Source: Blasia pusilla
Taxonomy: Eukaryota; Marchantiophyta; Marchantiopsida; Blasiales
Direction: 5' to 3'
Length of the DNA: 64,000 nt
Assembly (NCBI GenBank): GCA_050084515.1
Contig: CM114272.1
Coordinates: 5,270,001-5,334,000 of the forward strand
The first letter of the stretch is position 1; each line of letters starts with the position of its first letter. This document shows, piece after piece, positions 45,690 through 56,093 of this stretch. The notes below the pieces were generated by a model. The model made no database searches, was not told where the DNA came from, and worked only from the letters and a program-made list of their open reading frames with translations. A program made the translations under genes and the position numbers.

Positions 45690-46552
45690 AACTTTGTATA
45701 GTGACCCTTTATCCCACAGTAATTGCAAAATCCACGGACCCTCTACTGCTCATCTTGACCCCAACGGTTTCCACCATCACCACCATGAGATTGTGTATGG
45801 TACTGGTTCGTAGTTGATTGAGTGACGTTATATTGAGTGCCTCTTCCTCCATATGCTTGATATCCACCATGACCACGGAAGTTTCTGCCATGACCCCTGC
45901 CTCTGTTTGATCCATACCCTGCAAATAGCGCACTCTCTTGCAGACTAGACGAGCTACCGCTACCTACAAGGCGCATCTCTTCACTAATTAACAAAGGAAC
46001 TAACTCTTGAAAGGTTGGTTACTTCTCTCTCACAAAGATAGAGGTCTCAAAAGGACTTGTAATCCTTTGGAAGGCCTTGAAGAGTGAATAAGATCATATC
46101 ATCATCTTCTACTGTCATTCCAATGCTATTCAACTGATCAACAATATGTCTGATACTCAAAATATAATCATTGATGCTTTGCAATCCTTTCCTCACTTCA
46201 TTCAATTGTTGTTTCAATTGAAGCTTTTTGGCCTTTGTAGATGTCTAGAACAACTTTTCCAATGCATCCCACGCCTCCTTCGGAATATCAACATCTTGGA
46301 TGTGACTTATCATTGCGAATTGATCATTATTGAAATGTAGTGGATTACTTGTCTTGCGCGTTTGCTCCAAGCGCAAACATTCAAGTCTGTTGAATCACCT
46401 TCTGGCTTGGCCTCATCACCTGTGACAAGCTCCCATGGTTCTTGATCCATGAGAAATTTTTTCATGCAAAACTTCCAAACATTGTTATTCTGCTTATCTA
46501 ACTTCTTGCCTATGACTGCTGCTGAGGAATACTCCATGATAAACGATTTCAC
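45690..46552 (-). pseudogene. Copia gag
   Basis: It begins MKSFIMEYSSAAVIGKKLDK, then NNVWKFCMKKFLMDQEPWEL and KRARQVIHYISI. A glycine-rich stretch (GYGSNRGRGHGRNFRGHGGY, 45880) leads to a zinc knuckle start, CNYCGIKGHYTK, whose last Cys is missing. Frameshifts lie at about 46310 and 46000. Gag packages the element RNA. Confidence 0.75.
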
Positions 46553-47007
46553 TCACAAAAAATGTAATTTCAAGCTTTCTACTGCTCCAATTGAAGCATA
46601 GACCACTCCTATACAGAAATAGACCTGAAATTTGCCAAAATTGATGAGTTGTATGAAAGAACTAGTTGAAATTGGCTTGTAGAGAGCAAATTGCACAACT
46701 TTTCTTAACTAGTTGCACTTTCCTACACTGAAATTGCTGCTGTAGGAGCTGAGAGTGTCAGAATCAAGCGATTTTGGATGCGTTGGAAAGCTCTTGATGA
46801 GTAGACTATGACGGCTGAATTGACCAGAAAAGCCCTTACAAATGCCTCCAAAGTTTTATCACCATCAAAACTCTACTTGAAATGTGCACCCATTGAGCTC
46901 TGAATAAAATTTCCTTCTCCCAAATTGAAATTGTGCCTTCTCTTGCCTCTCTTCTCTCTTCAAACACCAAGAATTTCCAGTGATGTTCTCCTCCCGCTCG
47001 AATACCA

Positions 47008-47319
47008 TGTGGAAAACTGCTAAACAAGCGTAATTGATGGAAAACGGCTCTCACACACACACACCACCATGGAGAACGAGATTTGCAATGAGAGAATGAG
47101 TGGAGGTTGGTCCTCTTCTCAATTATATAGCATATGTACAAGCGACCCTAACCCTATCCCTAACCATAGTCTCGAGTTAGCCTTACTCTGATTAACTAAC
47201 CCTAGTTAAGATAATCGTGCTTAACTGACTAACCAAGATTAAGCTTCCCTACTTCGTGTGAGTGCCAAATGTAGTAGCTCAGGTGTCTCATGAGCTTGAC
47301 TGTAACTCAATCTTCAATA
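47008..47319 (-). repeat. 5' LTR of the copia element
   Basis: 312 bp, bounded by TGTGGAAAAC and TTCAATA on the plus strand, followed by the target-site copy CTTCC. Confidence 0.9.
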
Positions 47320-47324
47320 CTTCC

Positions 47325-48912
47325 TGCTGTTTTTTAGTATGAGTTTGACACAGATTTGATGGTGAAGGACGACGATTTGGTGGCACTCGACTGTGTGACG
47401 TTGGATTGCTTAGGCAGAAATGGCTACAAGACTACCTCGTTGTTCCCACCCTTATTTGGATAATTTTGCAAGCATTTGATGACCTTGTTTTATCGTGCTC
47501 GCTCTTAATACTTGACTAATAAGCTTGTAAAGATATGTTATGTACTCTGGAATCAACATCTAGACCCCGAAGCACCAAGTGTTGACTTTGCTATATTCTT
47601 GGATGGACACGTACGCGCAATCATCGAAGCGCTTCATCCGAGCACGAAGTCTTTAGTGTCACCTTTTTTTATCCACTTTTACATTCATAAGCAGGAACTG
47701 ACGGCCGATGAGGCGCTGGACAAGACGCAAGTGACCCCAGTATGCTTACCAAAGACGGGCAAAACTTTACCTTGAAGAAGCCGCAAAGTCACGCCGACTT
47801 GCGAAGCAGTTCAAAGGCGACATCCACATACTTCTGCTTCAAGAAAAGACGAGGAACAAACCGAACTGCCTAGACCAAAGCGTGGAAGGGTAAACTTTGG
47901 GACGCCTTCAGACACGGACTCGGCGCCCAAGAGGATCTCATGGAGACACCCGACACTAGCGGTGAGCCCCCCACTCTTCGTCACATGACACGGACAGCAA
48001 CGCACCTGGTTTTTTAATCTGGCCGTTCCCGTCATGAACCAGCTATAGCAGGTTTTACACATGAACGACGAAGCAAAAGTGGACCAGTATCTACAAGCCC
48101 TTGATGATATGAATTGTAGGGCACAAGCTTCGTCAGAGAACGAAGCACAGTGAAGAGTGGCATAGCAATAGCTCGAGCTTTGCAATCAAGAATTTGAAGA
48201 CACTAAAGCAACGCTTCAAAAAATTCAGACTGAGTTGGTATAAGCCCAGTATGAATCACGAAATGCACGCCAATGGGAAAGCTTGGCAATCAATATGGAG
48301 TTTGGGGCGGATCAGTTAGTGTCCCAAGTCAGGGAAGCTTCGCAGTTAATTCAACAGTATCAACACCAAGTGGCTCTTCTCCAAAAGGAATTCAAGAAAG
48401 TAGTGACACAGAATGCCCAGATGTCTAAGTTAATTCAAGATCAACAAGAAACTAACACGGACTTAGTAGCTTAATGATCAAAAGCCACAAAGAGGATCTC
48501 AGTCTTGGAAGCCGAACAAAAGCTTCTCAACGAGGTGCAGCTAGACCCTGAAGATGTTAAGGAGATTGTCAAGGAAGCAGGGAAGAACTTTGAACAACAA
48601 ATGATCGAAGAAATCGCTTATGTCAACAAACATTGGAAACGCCAGTTCAATAAAGATACAAAGTCTCGCTCGGAAGAACCACCCAACCTTACGGTCAATC
48701 TTGAAGAGCTTCCTTCATTTACACCCTTGGATGTCTTAGTCCAGAATCAAGTGCTTAGGACTTCATTGGTCGTTATTAAGTGGCGAGAGAAAATGAGGAA
48801 TCACACCCCGAATATCATCAACAAACCTTCAACTATTCATGGTTGTTTTCCTCCTGCAACTGAGTTTGATAGCTTAGAAGACACATTTATGGATTTTGAT
48901 ATTGCACCATGA
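47325..48912 (+). pseudogene. Extra 3' ORF of the Ty3 element, second part with coiled coil
   Basis: This continues the ORF interrupted by the copia insertion: YEFDTDLMVKDDDLVALDCV, TNKLVKICYVLWNQHLDPEA, ADEALDKTQVTPV. After a degraded stretch comes a clear coiled-coil segment (48283-48912: LVSQVREASQLIQQYQHQVA, LLQKEFKKVVTQNAQMSKLI), then EDVKEIVKEAGKNFEQQMIE and a C-terminus ending FMDFDIAP. One in-frame stop at 48474. It ends 40 bp before the polypurine tract, so it is part of the element. I do not recognise the family, and no signal peptide or membrane segment is visible. Confidence 0.6.
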
Positions 48913-48935
48913 AGTGTTCGTCGGGGCGGCTCACA

Positions 48936-48951
48936 TTTGAGGGAGGGGGTA
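48936..48951 (+). promoter_or_regulatory. Polypurine tract of the Ty3 element
   Basis: TTTGAGGGAGGGGGTA immediately precedes the LTR start TGTGATATCC. This is the primer for plus-strand cDNA synthesis. Confidence 0.8.
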
Positions 48952-50683
48952 TGTGATATCCAAAATTTTGTAATTTTGGAGATTTATACCTTTTAATTCA
49001 AGGAATGAAGACTCTATGAAGTAAAGCTTTTAAATACATGACAGTTTTAGATATTTTTTTGTATTTTGGAAGAATGAGTAGTATTTAAGTGGATCACGAA
49101 GCTCCTTGGATAAGGCAGAGAAGTGGAAAATCAAGGACTTGCCTTGGAGGAGAGGGAAATGAGATAACGAAGTAAAAAGACCAAGAGCAAAGCTTAGCAC
49201 AGACAACAAAGCATGATGAAGAAGGAGAGAAAGAACTACTTTGCTCTTCAGCAAAGCACAAAGACCAAAGCACTTGGAACAGGCGCGAAGAATGCAGCGC
49301 TTCGTCCTCGCACCAAGAGGAAGAGATTCGTCCTCAAAGGAAGAAGAAGAGGTTCAGACTTTGCAGCGAAACTAAGATTGGTGATGATTTCAAGCGGCAC
49401 ACCATTAGAATAGTTAGGCTAGGAAGAGGCATGACTTTTTGGACCAGATAGGAAGTTAGAATAGTTACAACCAGCAGATTCATAGCAATCATAGGAAAAG
49501 ATAAGAGAACCGTAGATCAAGGTAGTTACAAACTCTCAATAGGTACTAGATTCATAAGAAACGCTTCAGATCTTTGGGACTACTACTGCCTTAGAGGATA
49601 TTTAAGAAGCATAAAAGTAGCTATCAACATGCAATATACCGCTGCATCTTGCTCGTAGTGTACTTTGTAGCTATAGACAAGACACCCTGAATGAATTTGG
49701 CCGGCTCCGATATCGAGACGATTTCCCTTTGCTCCAGTTCTAATGGTACGTTCTTCTTGGCTGCCAAGATCTTGGACCAGAAGAAGAAGAGGAAGAAGTA
49801 CTTTGCTCTTCAACAAAGCACAAAGAACAAAGCACTTGGAACAAGCGCGAAGAATGCAGCACTTCGTCCTCAGACAAAGAGGAAGAGCTTCATCCTCAAA
49901 GGAAGAAGAAGAGGTTCTGACTTCATAGCAAAGATAAGACTAGTCATGATTTCAAGCGCACACCGTTAGAATAGTTAGGCTAGGAAGAGGCGTGAATTTT
50001 TGGACCAGATAGGAAGTTAGGACAATTACGCCCAGCGGATTCACAAAAATCATAGGAAAAGATAAGAGAGTCGTAGATCAAGGTAGTTACAAACTCTCCA
50101 TAGGTACTAGATTCATAAGAGACGCTTTAGATCTTTAGCATTACTACTCCCTCGGAGGATATTTAAGAAGCATGAAAGTAGCTATCAGCATCATTCTTTC
50201 ACCAAGTGCTTATGCTATAGGAGTAGTACCTCTGAAGCTTGTATACACTTTAAAGCTTTCTCATTCTTGATGGAGTAGTAAAGAACTCATTTCTTCATTT
50301 TGATGGGCGATGCATATGTTTGAGAATTCTTATTGGGTTTGCACAGTGAGGAGTGGATGAGGAGAGCCCTTTCACCACTAGAATAATCAACAACAAGTTG
50401 TAAGAAATTTGTTCGACAGGGAGTAGCCTGCCTAGACGGATTGAGTTCTGAAAGTAGGAGAAGCCTCATAGAAAGCTTCTTATTGAGATTTCTATGAGGT
50501 TCTTTTGTGTTGAGTGAAGATCTATCTGATCGTGAATTCAATTCCACTAGAGAAAATCGAAGAAAGAAATCTTTGTACAAATGGAGAGAAGAATACATAA
50601 TCGTGATCCTCTTGGGGATCAAACTCATTAAATTACCTTAAAAGATCAATTCTTATACTTCTTGTACATTACACATAGTTACA
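48952..50683 (+). repeat. LTR of the TTGGCGC-primed Ty3 family, with internal duplication
   Basis: It starts TGTGATATCC and ends before AATTCTTGGCGCC. About 415 bp are present twice (49225-49640 and 49787-50200, offset 561-562 bp), each copy with the 'actttgctcttcaacaaagcac' and 'gtagatcaaggtagttacaaactctc' blocks. A polypurine tract lies on its left and a primer-binding site on its right, so it is either shared by two tandem elements or is the 5' LTR of a second element cut off at 50727. Confidence 0.85.
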
Positions 50684-50727
50684 AATTCTTGGCGCCGTTG
50701 TCGAGGATCATTAGATTAGTTGAAAAG
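50684..50727 (+). mobile_element. Primer site and leader of a second, truncated Ty3 copy
   Basis: AATTC then TTGGCGCCGTTGTCGAG and 'attagattagttgaaaag' repeat the leader found after the first LTR (39163-39206). The sequence is cut at 50728 by another repeat. Confidence 0.7.
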
Positions 50728-51310
50728 TGTCGTGCAAATCCACATCGTCATACAACATACATCGCTAACATACCATACTCACATACATACATAACATAGA
50801 TGAGAGTATCCACAAACACAAGTGTACCACAACTAAAATCCGTGAAAGACCTACTGTCATAAAACACGTATAGAATCACATACAATCGAGCCAAACCCAC
50901 TCCACGATGGAAGAATCTAGGTTGAAGCTTGCGGGAAACATCATAGCCAAGGGCTCTACTCACTAACAAGGCTAACTCCCAACGCAACAGGCTCAACTCA
51001 AAGAATTGACTGTTCTTTGAGTGCACTCCACCTTATATCCTCCAACCTAAGAGCGGGCCCTACTGGGAAAGTCACCCCCAACTAAGTAACCCCTAACCCT
51101 ATGTATGAAACCGCATCTCTACCAAGCCACTACGGTCCTACATAAGGAATGGCCTCTACTAGCATACTATACTCTACGACAGAATCCGTATGGTCATGAC
51201 AGTTGTCGTCCGAATCCACATCGTCATACAACATACACCGCTAACATACCATACTCACATACATACATAACATAGATGAGAGTATCCACAAACACAAGTG
51301 TACCACAACT
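50728..51310 (-). repeat. Terminal repeat(s) of the methyltransferase/PHD Ty3 element or a TRIM-like unit
   Basis: A block of about 104-107 bp beginning TGTCGT and ending GTACCACAACT occurs at 50728-50834 and 51204-51310, nearly identical. On the minus strand the right block starts TGTGGTACAC directly after a purine run (TAGGGGGGCGAGT), as a 3' LTR would for the minus-strand element that follows. Either the LTR spans 50728-51307 with its ends duplicated, or two short LTRs frame a 370-bp TRIM-like unit. No second LTR was seen on the 5' side of the element. Confidence 0.6.
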
Positions 51311-51482
51311 CGCCCCCCTAATTGGCGGTTAGGTCCCTCTAACTACCAGGTAGCCCTATATATCTACTACATGCTATACACCTTCTTGGGTGCCCGAATC
51401 AGAAGGCCAGGTGCTAGGTTGCCCTATCGTTAGTCGCACATCTGTAATCCATATCATGCAAAGATCAAGTCATCTACCTCTC

Positions 51483-51746
51483 CTAAGTACATCGAGGACA
51501 AACCCACCTTCTAGTAGGAACAACATCCATACGTGGAGTCAAACACATCATGTGCCAACCCCTAGAACACCGATCACACACCAACATACGGGTTGCGTTA
51601 CCAGCAGACCCACACAACATGCACCTCAAGCTAGCACTTATCATGGCTAAGCTTGGGTCAACAGTACCATCCATATTTGGAAGATGACATGGCGCACAAT
51701 TACGCACATGGTCCTTCCAAACAACTCCATCACAACCCTCCAACAT
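51483..51746 (-). pseudogene. PHD finger at the C-terminus of the Ty3 polyprotein
   Basis: After the integrase tail (WKDHVRNCAPCHLPNMDGTV) comes a C4HC3 PHD finger: CMLC, then CDRC, GWHMMC and CPRC at the very end, with spacing CX2C-X12-CX2C-X4-HX2C-X17-CX2C-like and the conserved Trp (RWVCPRC) before the last pair. PHD fingers read histone H3 tails, so the likely role is steering integration to particular chromatin, in the position where chromoviruses carry a chromodomain. The frame is open from 51746 to the stop at 51483. The link to integrase upstream crosses a frameshift near 51740. Confidence 0.8.
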
Positions 51747-52948
51747 GAGAACTCCCAGAAGCTAACACCTCGCGCACTCCTAAAATAGTGCGGCCTACCG
51801 TCACATCCAACGTTGTCGGTGCAATCTGCTGCAAATAGACAAAGTCCCCCATATGGAACCTACAAATCGATGGTCGATAACCTCCACCCCGAATGGTTGC
51901 GTACCGCAACGTATCCCTGTGTTGAGCAATGGCAAGATTCTCAAAGGTTGTTGGCATAACTCTCTGAAAGAGCTCTGCCCGCTGAGAACACACTCTCATC
52001 CACATCTCTGGGTCATCAAGGTTCACCACCTCACTAGACTCCCGACAATTCTTTCTTTGGCAAGTCCGGATCTCGGCCGTATAACGTAAAAATAAGGTGA
52101 GAAGGAAGCCAAGGATGCTTGGCGATCGAACCTATACCCCATGGCTAACCATGGCAACTCGAATATCCAGTCTCCAAGATGCCCCTTCAGAGGCCATACT
52201 TGCGCAATGCCCTCTTCACTGTCTGAACCACACGCTCAGCCAAACCATCCGCCTCTGAATGATCTCGAGACGTGATCCGATGATCAATCAACGCCTTGTC
52301 ACACAAGACCTGAAACTCATCCTACAACTCTGTACCCTGGTCGGTCAGCACTTCAACTAGTGCACCAAAATGACTAAGCACTCTATCAAGAAACGCATAC
52401 GCCGTTCCCTCACTTGCCTTGTCCGATAATGCCACCAACTCAATCCACTTGGAGAAGTGCTCCACCATCACCAACACATATTGATGATGTAAATACCAAC
52501 GGTAACGGTCCCCAAAGTCCACACTCCAACGGTAACCCAACCCCATAATAGGCAAGGGGTGTAATTGTGGTGTAGGGGCATTGAATGATGCCCTAACCCG
52601 GTCACAAACCATACAACGTGACACCAACTGCTGCACTTGAGTATGCATGCCACGCCACCAATACTGGCCAAGGAGTAAGCTATACGTACGCTTTACCCCA
52701 AAATGTCTCAACTCCTCATGGGCATGTCGTACAATGCGCTCTCTCTGAGCCAAATGTGGCACTACTCGTACTCTACCATCCTCCCACACACGGAGAATAT
52801 GTGTTCCCTCCAATCGATACCTCTTAGCACGTTGAAGAACACGGTCTCGCTCCTTGGCACTCACTATGCCGGCACCCTCTGGTCCGTAGGAACTCCAACA
52901 CCAACGCATCATCATGAATATCACGCTCATCCGTACCACCATCTCCAA
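51747..52948 (-). pseudogene. Ty3 integrase of the methyltransferase element
   Basis: The HHCC domain (HAHEELRHFGVKR...CMVCDR) is followed by the core: first Asp in WSVDFGDRY, second Asp in VEVLTDQGTEL, then a TAG stop, and in frame beyond it SRDHSEADGLAERVVQTVK with the catalytic Glu. The C-terminal region (51747-52029) reads FENLAIAQHRDTLRYATIRG, FHMGDFVYLQQ and LDVTVGRTILGVREVLASG. All three catalytic acids are present. Two or more frame breaks. Confidence 0.85.
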
Positions 52949-53092
52949 CCTTAGGATCTGAAGGTGGCCATCTACCCTCGACTAGAGTAAGATATCATGT
53001 GGTCCTCCATACTAGCGTCCACCCCTAACCAACATAAAAAGGCGGATGCATGCCAACCTGGCACCATCTCCTCATCAACCTCGCCATGCCAT

Positions 53093-54464
53093 CTAGCCCT
53101 TGATTGTATCCTCTTGGCTAGTACATGGGTTCCTACTCAACCCATCAAGATCAAGGTTGGCAACTCCAGGTCTATGTACCACCTGGAAGTCATACTCCTG
53201 TAAGATAAGAGCCCACCGTGCAAGCTTCCCTGTAAGCTTGTCAGACTTCATCAACCACTTGAGCGGCTGGTGATTAGTAACAAGGGTAAACTGTGTGCCA
53301 AACAAGTAACACCTAAAGTGTGCCATAACCCACACTACTGCCAAGCACTCTCCCTCATATGAACTATAGCACGACTCCGCTGCATTATTCGAACGACTTG
53401 CATAGGCCACCACAAACTCCATGTGCTCATCATCATGTTGTGTCAACACCGCTCCAAGTCCTAGCCTACTCCAATCAGTGTGTAACTGAAATGGGCGCCC
53501 TCTGATAGGTCTCCTCAAGATAGGCGCCGCCACCAACTGGGCCTTAAGCTTCACAAAAGCTCTCTCCTGATCATCTCCCCAGTGCCACTCTTGATCAGAT
53601 TTCAGCAATTGGTTCAAAGGCTTTGCCATAGCACTAAATCCCTTCACATACCTCCGATAGTAGTTCGCCAATCCCATGAATGCTCGAACTCTACTCACAT
53701 CTACCGGACGCGGAATAAGTGCAATAGCCTCCACCTTTGCTTGCTGAACTCCCAAACCACATGGATAGATCACATGCCCCAAGTACTCAACATCCTCATG
53801 GAAGAACTTACACTTTCCTGGATGCAAATGTAGACCATGAGCTTTCAACCGCTCAAACACCATCTGCAAATGTATCTGATGCTCCTCCACCGTGTTACTG
53901 AACACCAAGATATCATCAATGTAACACCAAACAAAATCCAACCCTCCTAGGATCCTGTCCATCACTCTCTGAAACTCGGCAGGTGCATTCTTCAACCCAA
54001 AGGGAAAGAATTTCCACTGGTACAAAAAATCCTTGCCATGAGAGTTGACACCCCAAAATGCTGTCTTAGCCTTGTCACTCTCCCGAATCGGCAATTGGTG
54101 GTATCTCGCCGAGAAGATCCAAATACTGAAAATCTTTGCCTGTCCCACCACATCAAAGATCTCTCGGTGTAGGCATGGCATACCTATCGGCCTTGGTTTT
54201 CCGATTGATAGGACGGTAATCTCCACACATCCGCCTATCCGTGTAGTTGCCATGCATATCCTTTTAGCGAGCATGACAAAGTGGTGATGCATACTCTCCA
54301 TGCGACAACTCCACTAATCCAGCCTCCAAAAGGTCCAACGTCCTACTCTGAATCAGGTCCCTCTCCATATCACTATCTTTGGTAGGGACGACGAGGAAGA
54401 TTGGCGTATCACTAGCCAAATCAATCCGTATACCGGGTCCAACCAGAGAACCCAACTCCTTCAT
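53093..54464 (-). pseudogene. Ty3 RT and RNase H of the methyltransferase element
   Basis: RT starts near 54464 (RTLDLLEAGLVELSHGEYAS). It meets a stop at about 54268 (HAR then TAA), then continues for 402 codons without interruption: IFDVVGQAKIFSIWIFSARY, FPFGLKNAPAEFQRVMDRIL, the catalytic WCYIDDILVFSN, CKFFHEDVEYLGHVI and RAFMGLANYYRRYVKGFS. RNase H follows: LHTDWSRLGLGAVL with the first Asp and SYEGECLAVVW with Glu, but TNHQPLKWL where TDHQPL is usual, so one catalytic acid is Asn. It ends with VVHRPGVANLDLDGLSRN. Confidence 0.9.
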
Positions 54465-54766
54465 GCTAAAGGCAAAACAACTCCTATAAGCACGTAGGAA
54501 CTCTGTCAGCGTCGTTTCTCACCTCCCGTAAGCTTGGGTCCAAGTAATGGCTCCCAAGTCTCCTCCCTTTGGCACACTAGAGGGAGAGGATGATGCCATT
54601 GGTCGCACAGCAACCCCCTCACAAGATGGTACACCCTTAGCTACACCATCATGTGAGCAAATAACTCCTCCACCAAAGATGAGCAACCAACTCCACATGC
54701 CCACCATTACATCCCATTTACTCCAAGGATGCAAAATACTACTCTCCTCACCCCCAACCGATGCCT

Positions 54767-55697
54767 CTACCGTCCCAGAGCCATCGAGCTCATTACAAGG
54801 GTGGAAGACCCATGACATAGTCCGAAGTCGACGCTCGCCATACCAAGACTCAAAATCCAAGTCAAACAATTCAGGTCCATGGCCTGACCCAACACATGCC
54901 GTCGTGAAGCCTCAGAAATAGAAGCAACCGTTGTCACACCAATAGCAAATCCCATTGCACGCTCTCTCTCATCAACGTTAGGCTCCACCAACTGTCGCAC
55001 ATGAGAATCCCATACAAGCCCCGGACCACCTTCTCTGTAGGCATGTGACGAGGGAAAACTCACAAATGTGGGTAGTGCCATCCTAGGCTGGCCCATATGG
55101 TTCACCACTGCCATGGGTGACCGATCAATAACCCTCACCACCTGAGAAAGTCGCCCAGTATCCAAGATACTATCCACGGTAAGGCAAGGATCCCTCTGCA
55201 CTGCATCATATGCTCGACGTAGAACCTCCCTAGGCAACAAGTTTGTCCACCACAAGCGTGGACGATGTGCACGCGAGCCAACTCGCGCTGCATCCAACAA
55301 CACCGCTGGTCCAATCCAAGACCGCACCTCATGAACACTCGCCATCATCCGGGTCCGAGTGTCACCCAACAATGGAACATTCTCCAGAATGTAAGCTGGA
55401 GCACGTGCTTGATGAACCTGAAGATGTCGTAACACCTGTAACATCTCCCAAAACAATCGAAACCTAGGGTCGTGTAATCCCTCACCATGACCTGCATGTG
55501 TATGACCCTAACATGGCCATCCAGCAATCACCAAATCCACAGGACCAACCCTCTCAAGGTCCTGCACCCCCAACAATGCAATGTGTGACGGCAAAGCACG
55601 TTGGTACCCACAAATAGCTGATGGCGGCAACAACTCAGGATATCTCCGCATCAACTGACCAATATGTCGGGATGAGACTCTCTGGGCCGTCTCATCT
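54767..55697 (-). pseudogene. DNMT3/DRM-like cytosine-5 methyltransferase in a retroelement
   Basis: The first part (55508-55697) reads RHIGQLMRRYPELLPPSAI...GPVDLVIAGWPC, motif IV with the catalytic Cys. A TAG stop follows, where Gln (CAG) of the usual PCQG is expected; then GHTHAGHGEGL in frame. The second part (54767-55456) has motif VI (AYILENVPLLGD), motif VIII (GSRAHRPRLWWTNLLP, with HRxR-FW-like pattern of DNMT3/DRM enzymes) and the C-terminal ERERAMGFAIG...RRHVLGQAMDLN (motifs IX-X). Motif I, the S-adenosylmethionine loop, should lie upstream but is absent. Such an enzyme would methylate cytosine in DNA, perhaps marking the element's own copies. This copy is inactive as read: truncated and with one nonsense codon. 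The order DNMT-RT argues for one polyprotein. Confidence 0.85.
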
Positions 55698-55705
55698 GAG
55701 GTGCG

Positions 55706-56093
55706 GTAAGAGGAGAGGAAGAGAGGAGAGAGGAGAGAGGAAACTACCTTCAACCGAAATAGATACTTTTTTTTGAAGAGAGTTTCCGTTGGGTTGAAGA
55801 GAGGAAAATTTTTGTTTGAATTTTGTTGCACTTTTTTGTTCATATATTAAGCAGTCCCACAATTTTTTTTTCCTCTTCCATATTTTGGCAACCATTCTGA
55901 GTCCGACGAGTTGCAAATTGCTCAAAATTTAGAAAACTGAAAAATCAATGGAATCATAAGTGTGGAACCAATCACTTTTTCCATCCAAGGTCTGGAAAAA
56001 ATCGGTCATTTGCCCGGGGCTGAATAGAGTTCAAGCTCAAAGTGAAGGTTGAGAAAAAAATAAAAGTACAATCTAAAACCTCATTTTGCATCC
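55706..56093. other. Junction between the retroelement and the transposase gene
   Basis: No gene. On the minus strand a long CT-rich tract ends in CCGCACCTCAG right where methyltransferase similarity begins (55697), resembling a splice acceptor. A degenerate copy of the right-hand palindrome (GAGTCCGACGAGTTGCAAATTGC) lies at about 55898. Confidence 0.5.

Larger units (their letters stand above)
42090..47319 (-). mobile_element. Ty1/copia LTR retrotransposon nested in the Ty3 element
   Basis: LTRs lie at 42090-42406 and 47008-47319. The 5-bp target duplication CTTCC is exact (42085-42089 and 47320-47324). On the minus strand the 5' LTR ends TTTTCCACA and is followed by TGGTATTCGAGCGGGAGG, an initiator-Met-type primer site. 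The polypurine tract TTGAGGGGGAG precedes the 3' LTR, which starts TATTGAAG (TGTTG is usual). Gene order gag, integrase, RT, RNase H is the copia order. The LTRs differ by roughly 5-7%, and the coding region has several stops. Confidence 0.92.
51310..55705 (-). mobile_element. Ty3/gypsy element encoding cytosine methyltransferase and PHD finger
   Basis: On the minus strand the order is DNA cytosine methyltransferase, short linker, RT, RNase H, integrase, PHD finger, polypurine run, LTR. The 5' part (LTR, gag, any protease and the first methyltransferase motif) is missing, cut at about 55700 in a CT-rich stretch. Frames are interrupted by a few stops, but domains are otherwise well conserved. 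Cytosine methyltransferases captured by Ty3-type elements have been described in algae and dinoflagellates; this copy combines that with a histone-reader-type finger. Confidence 0.85.
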
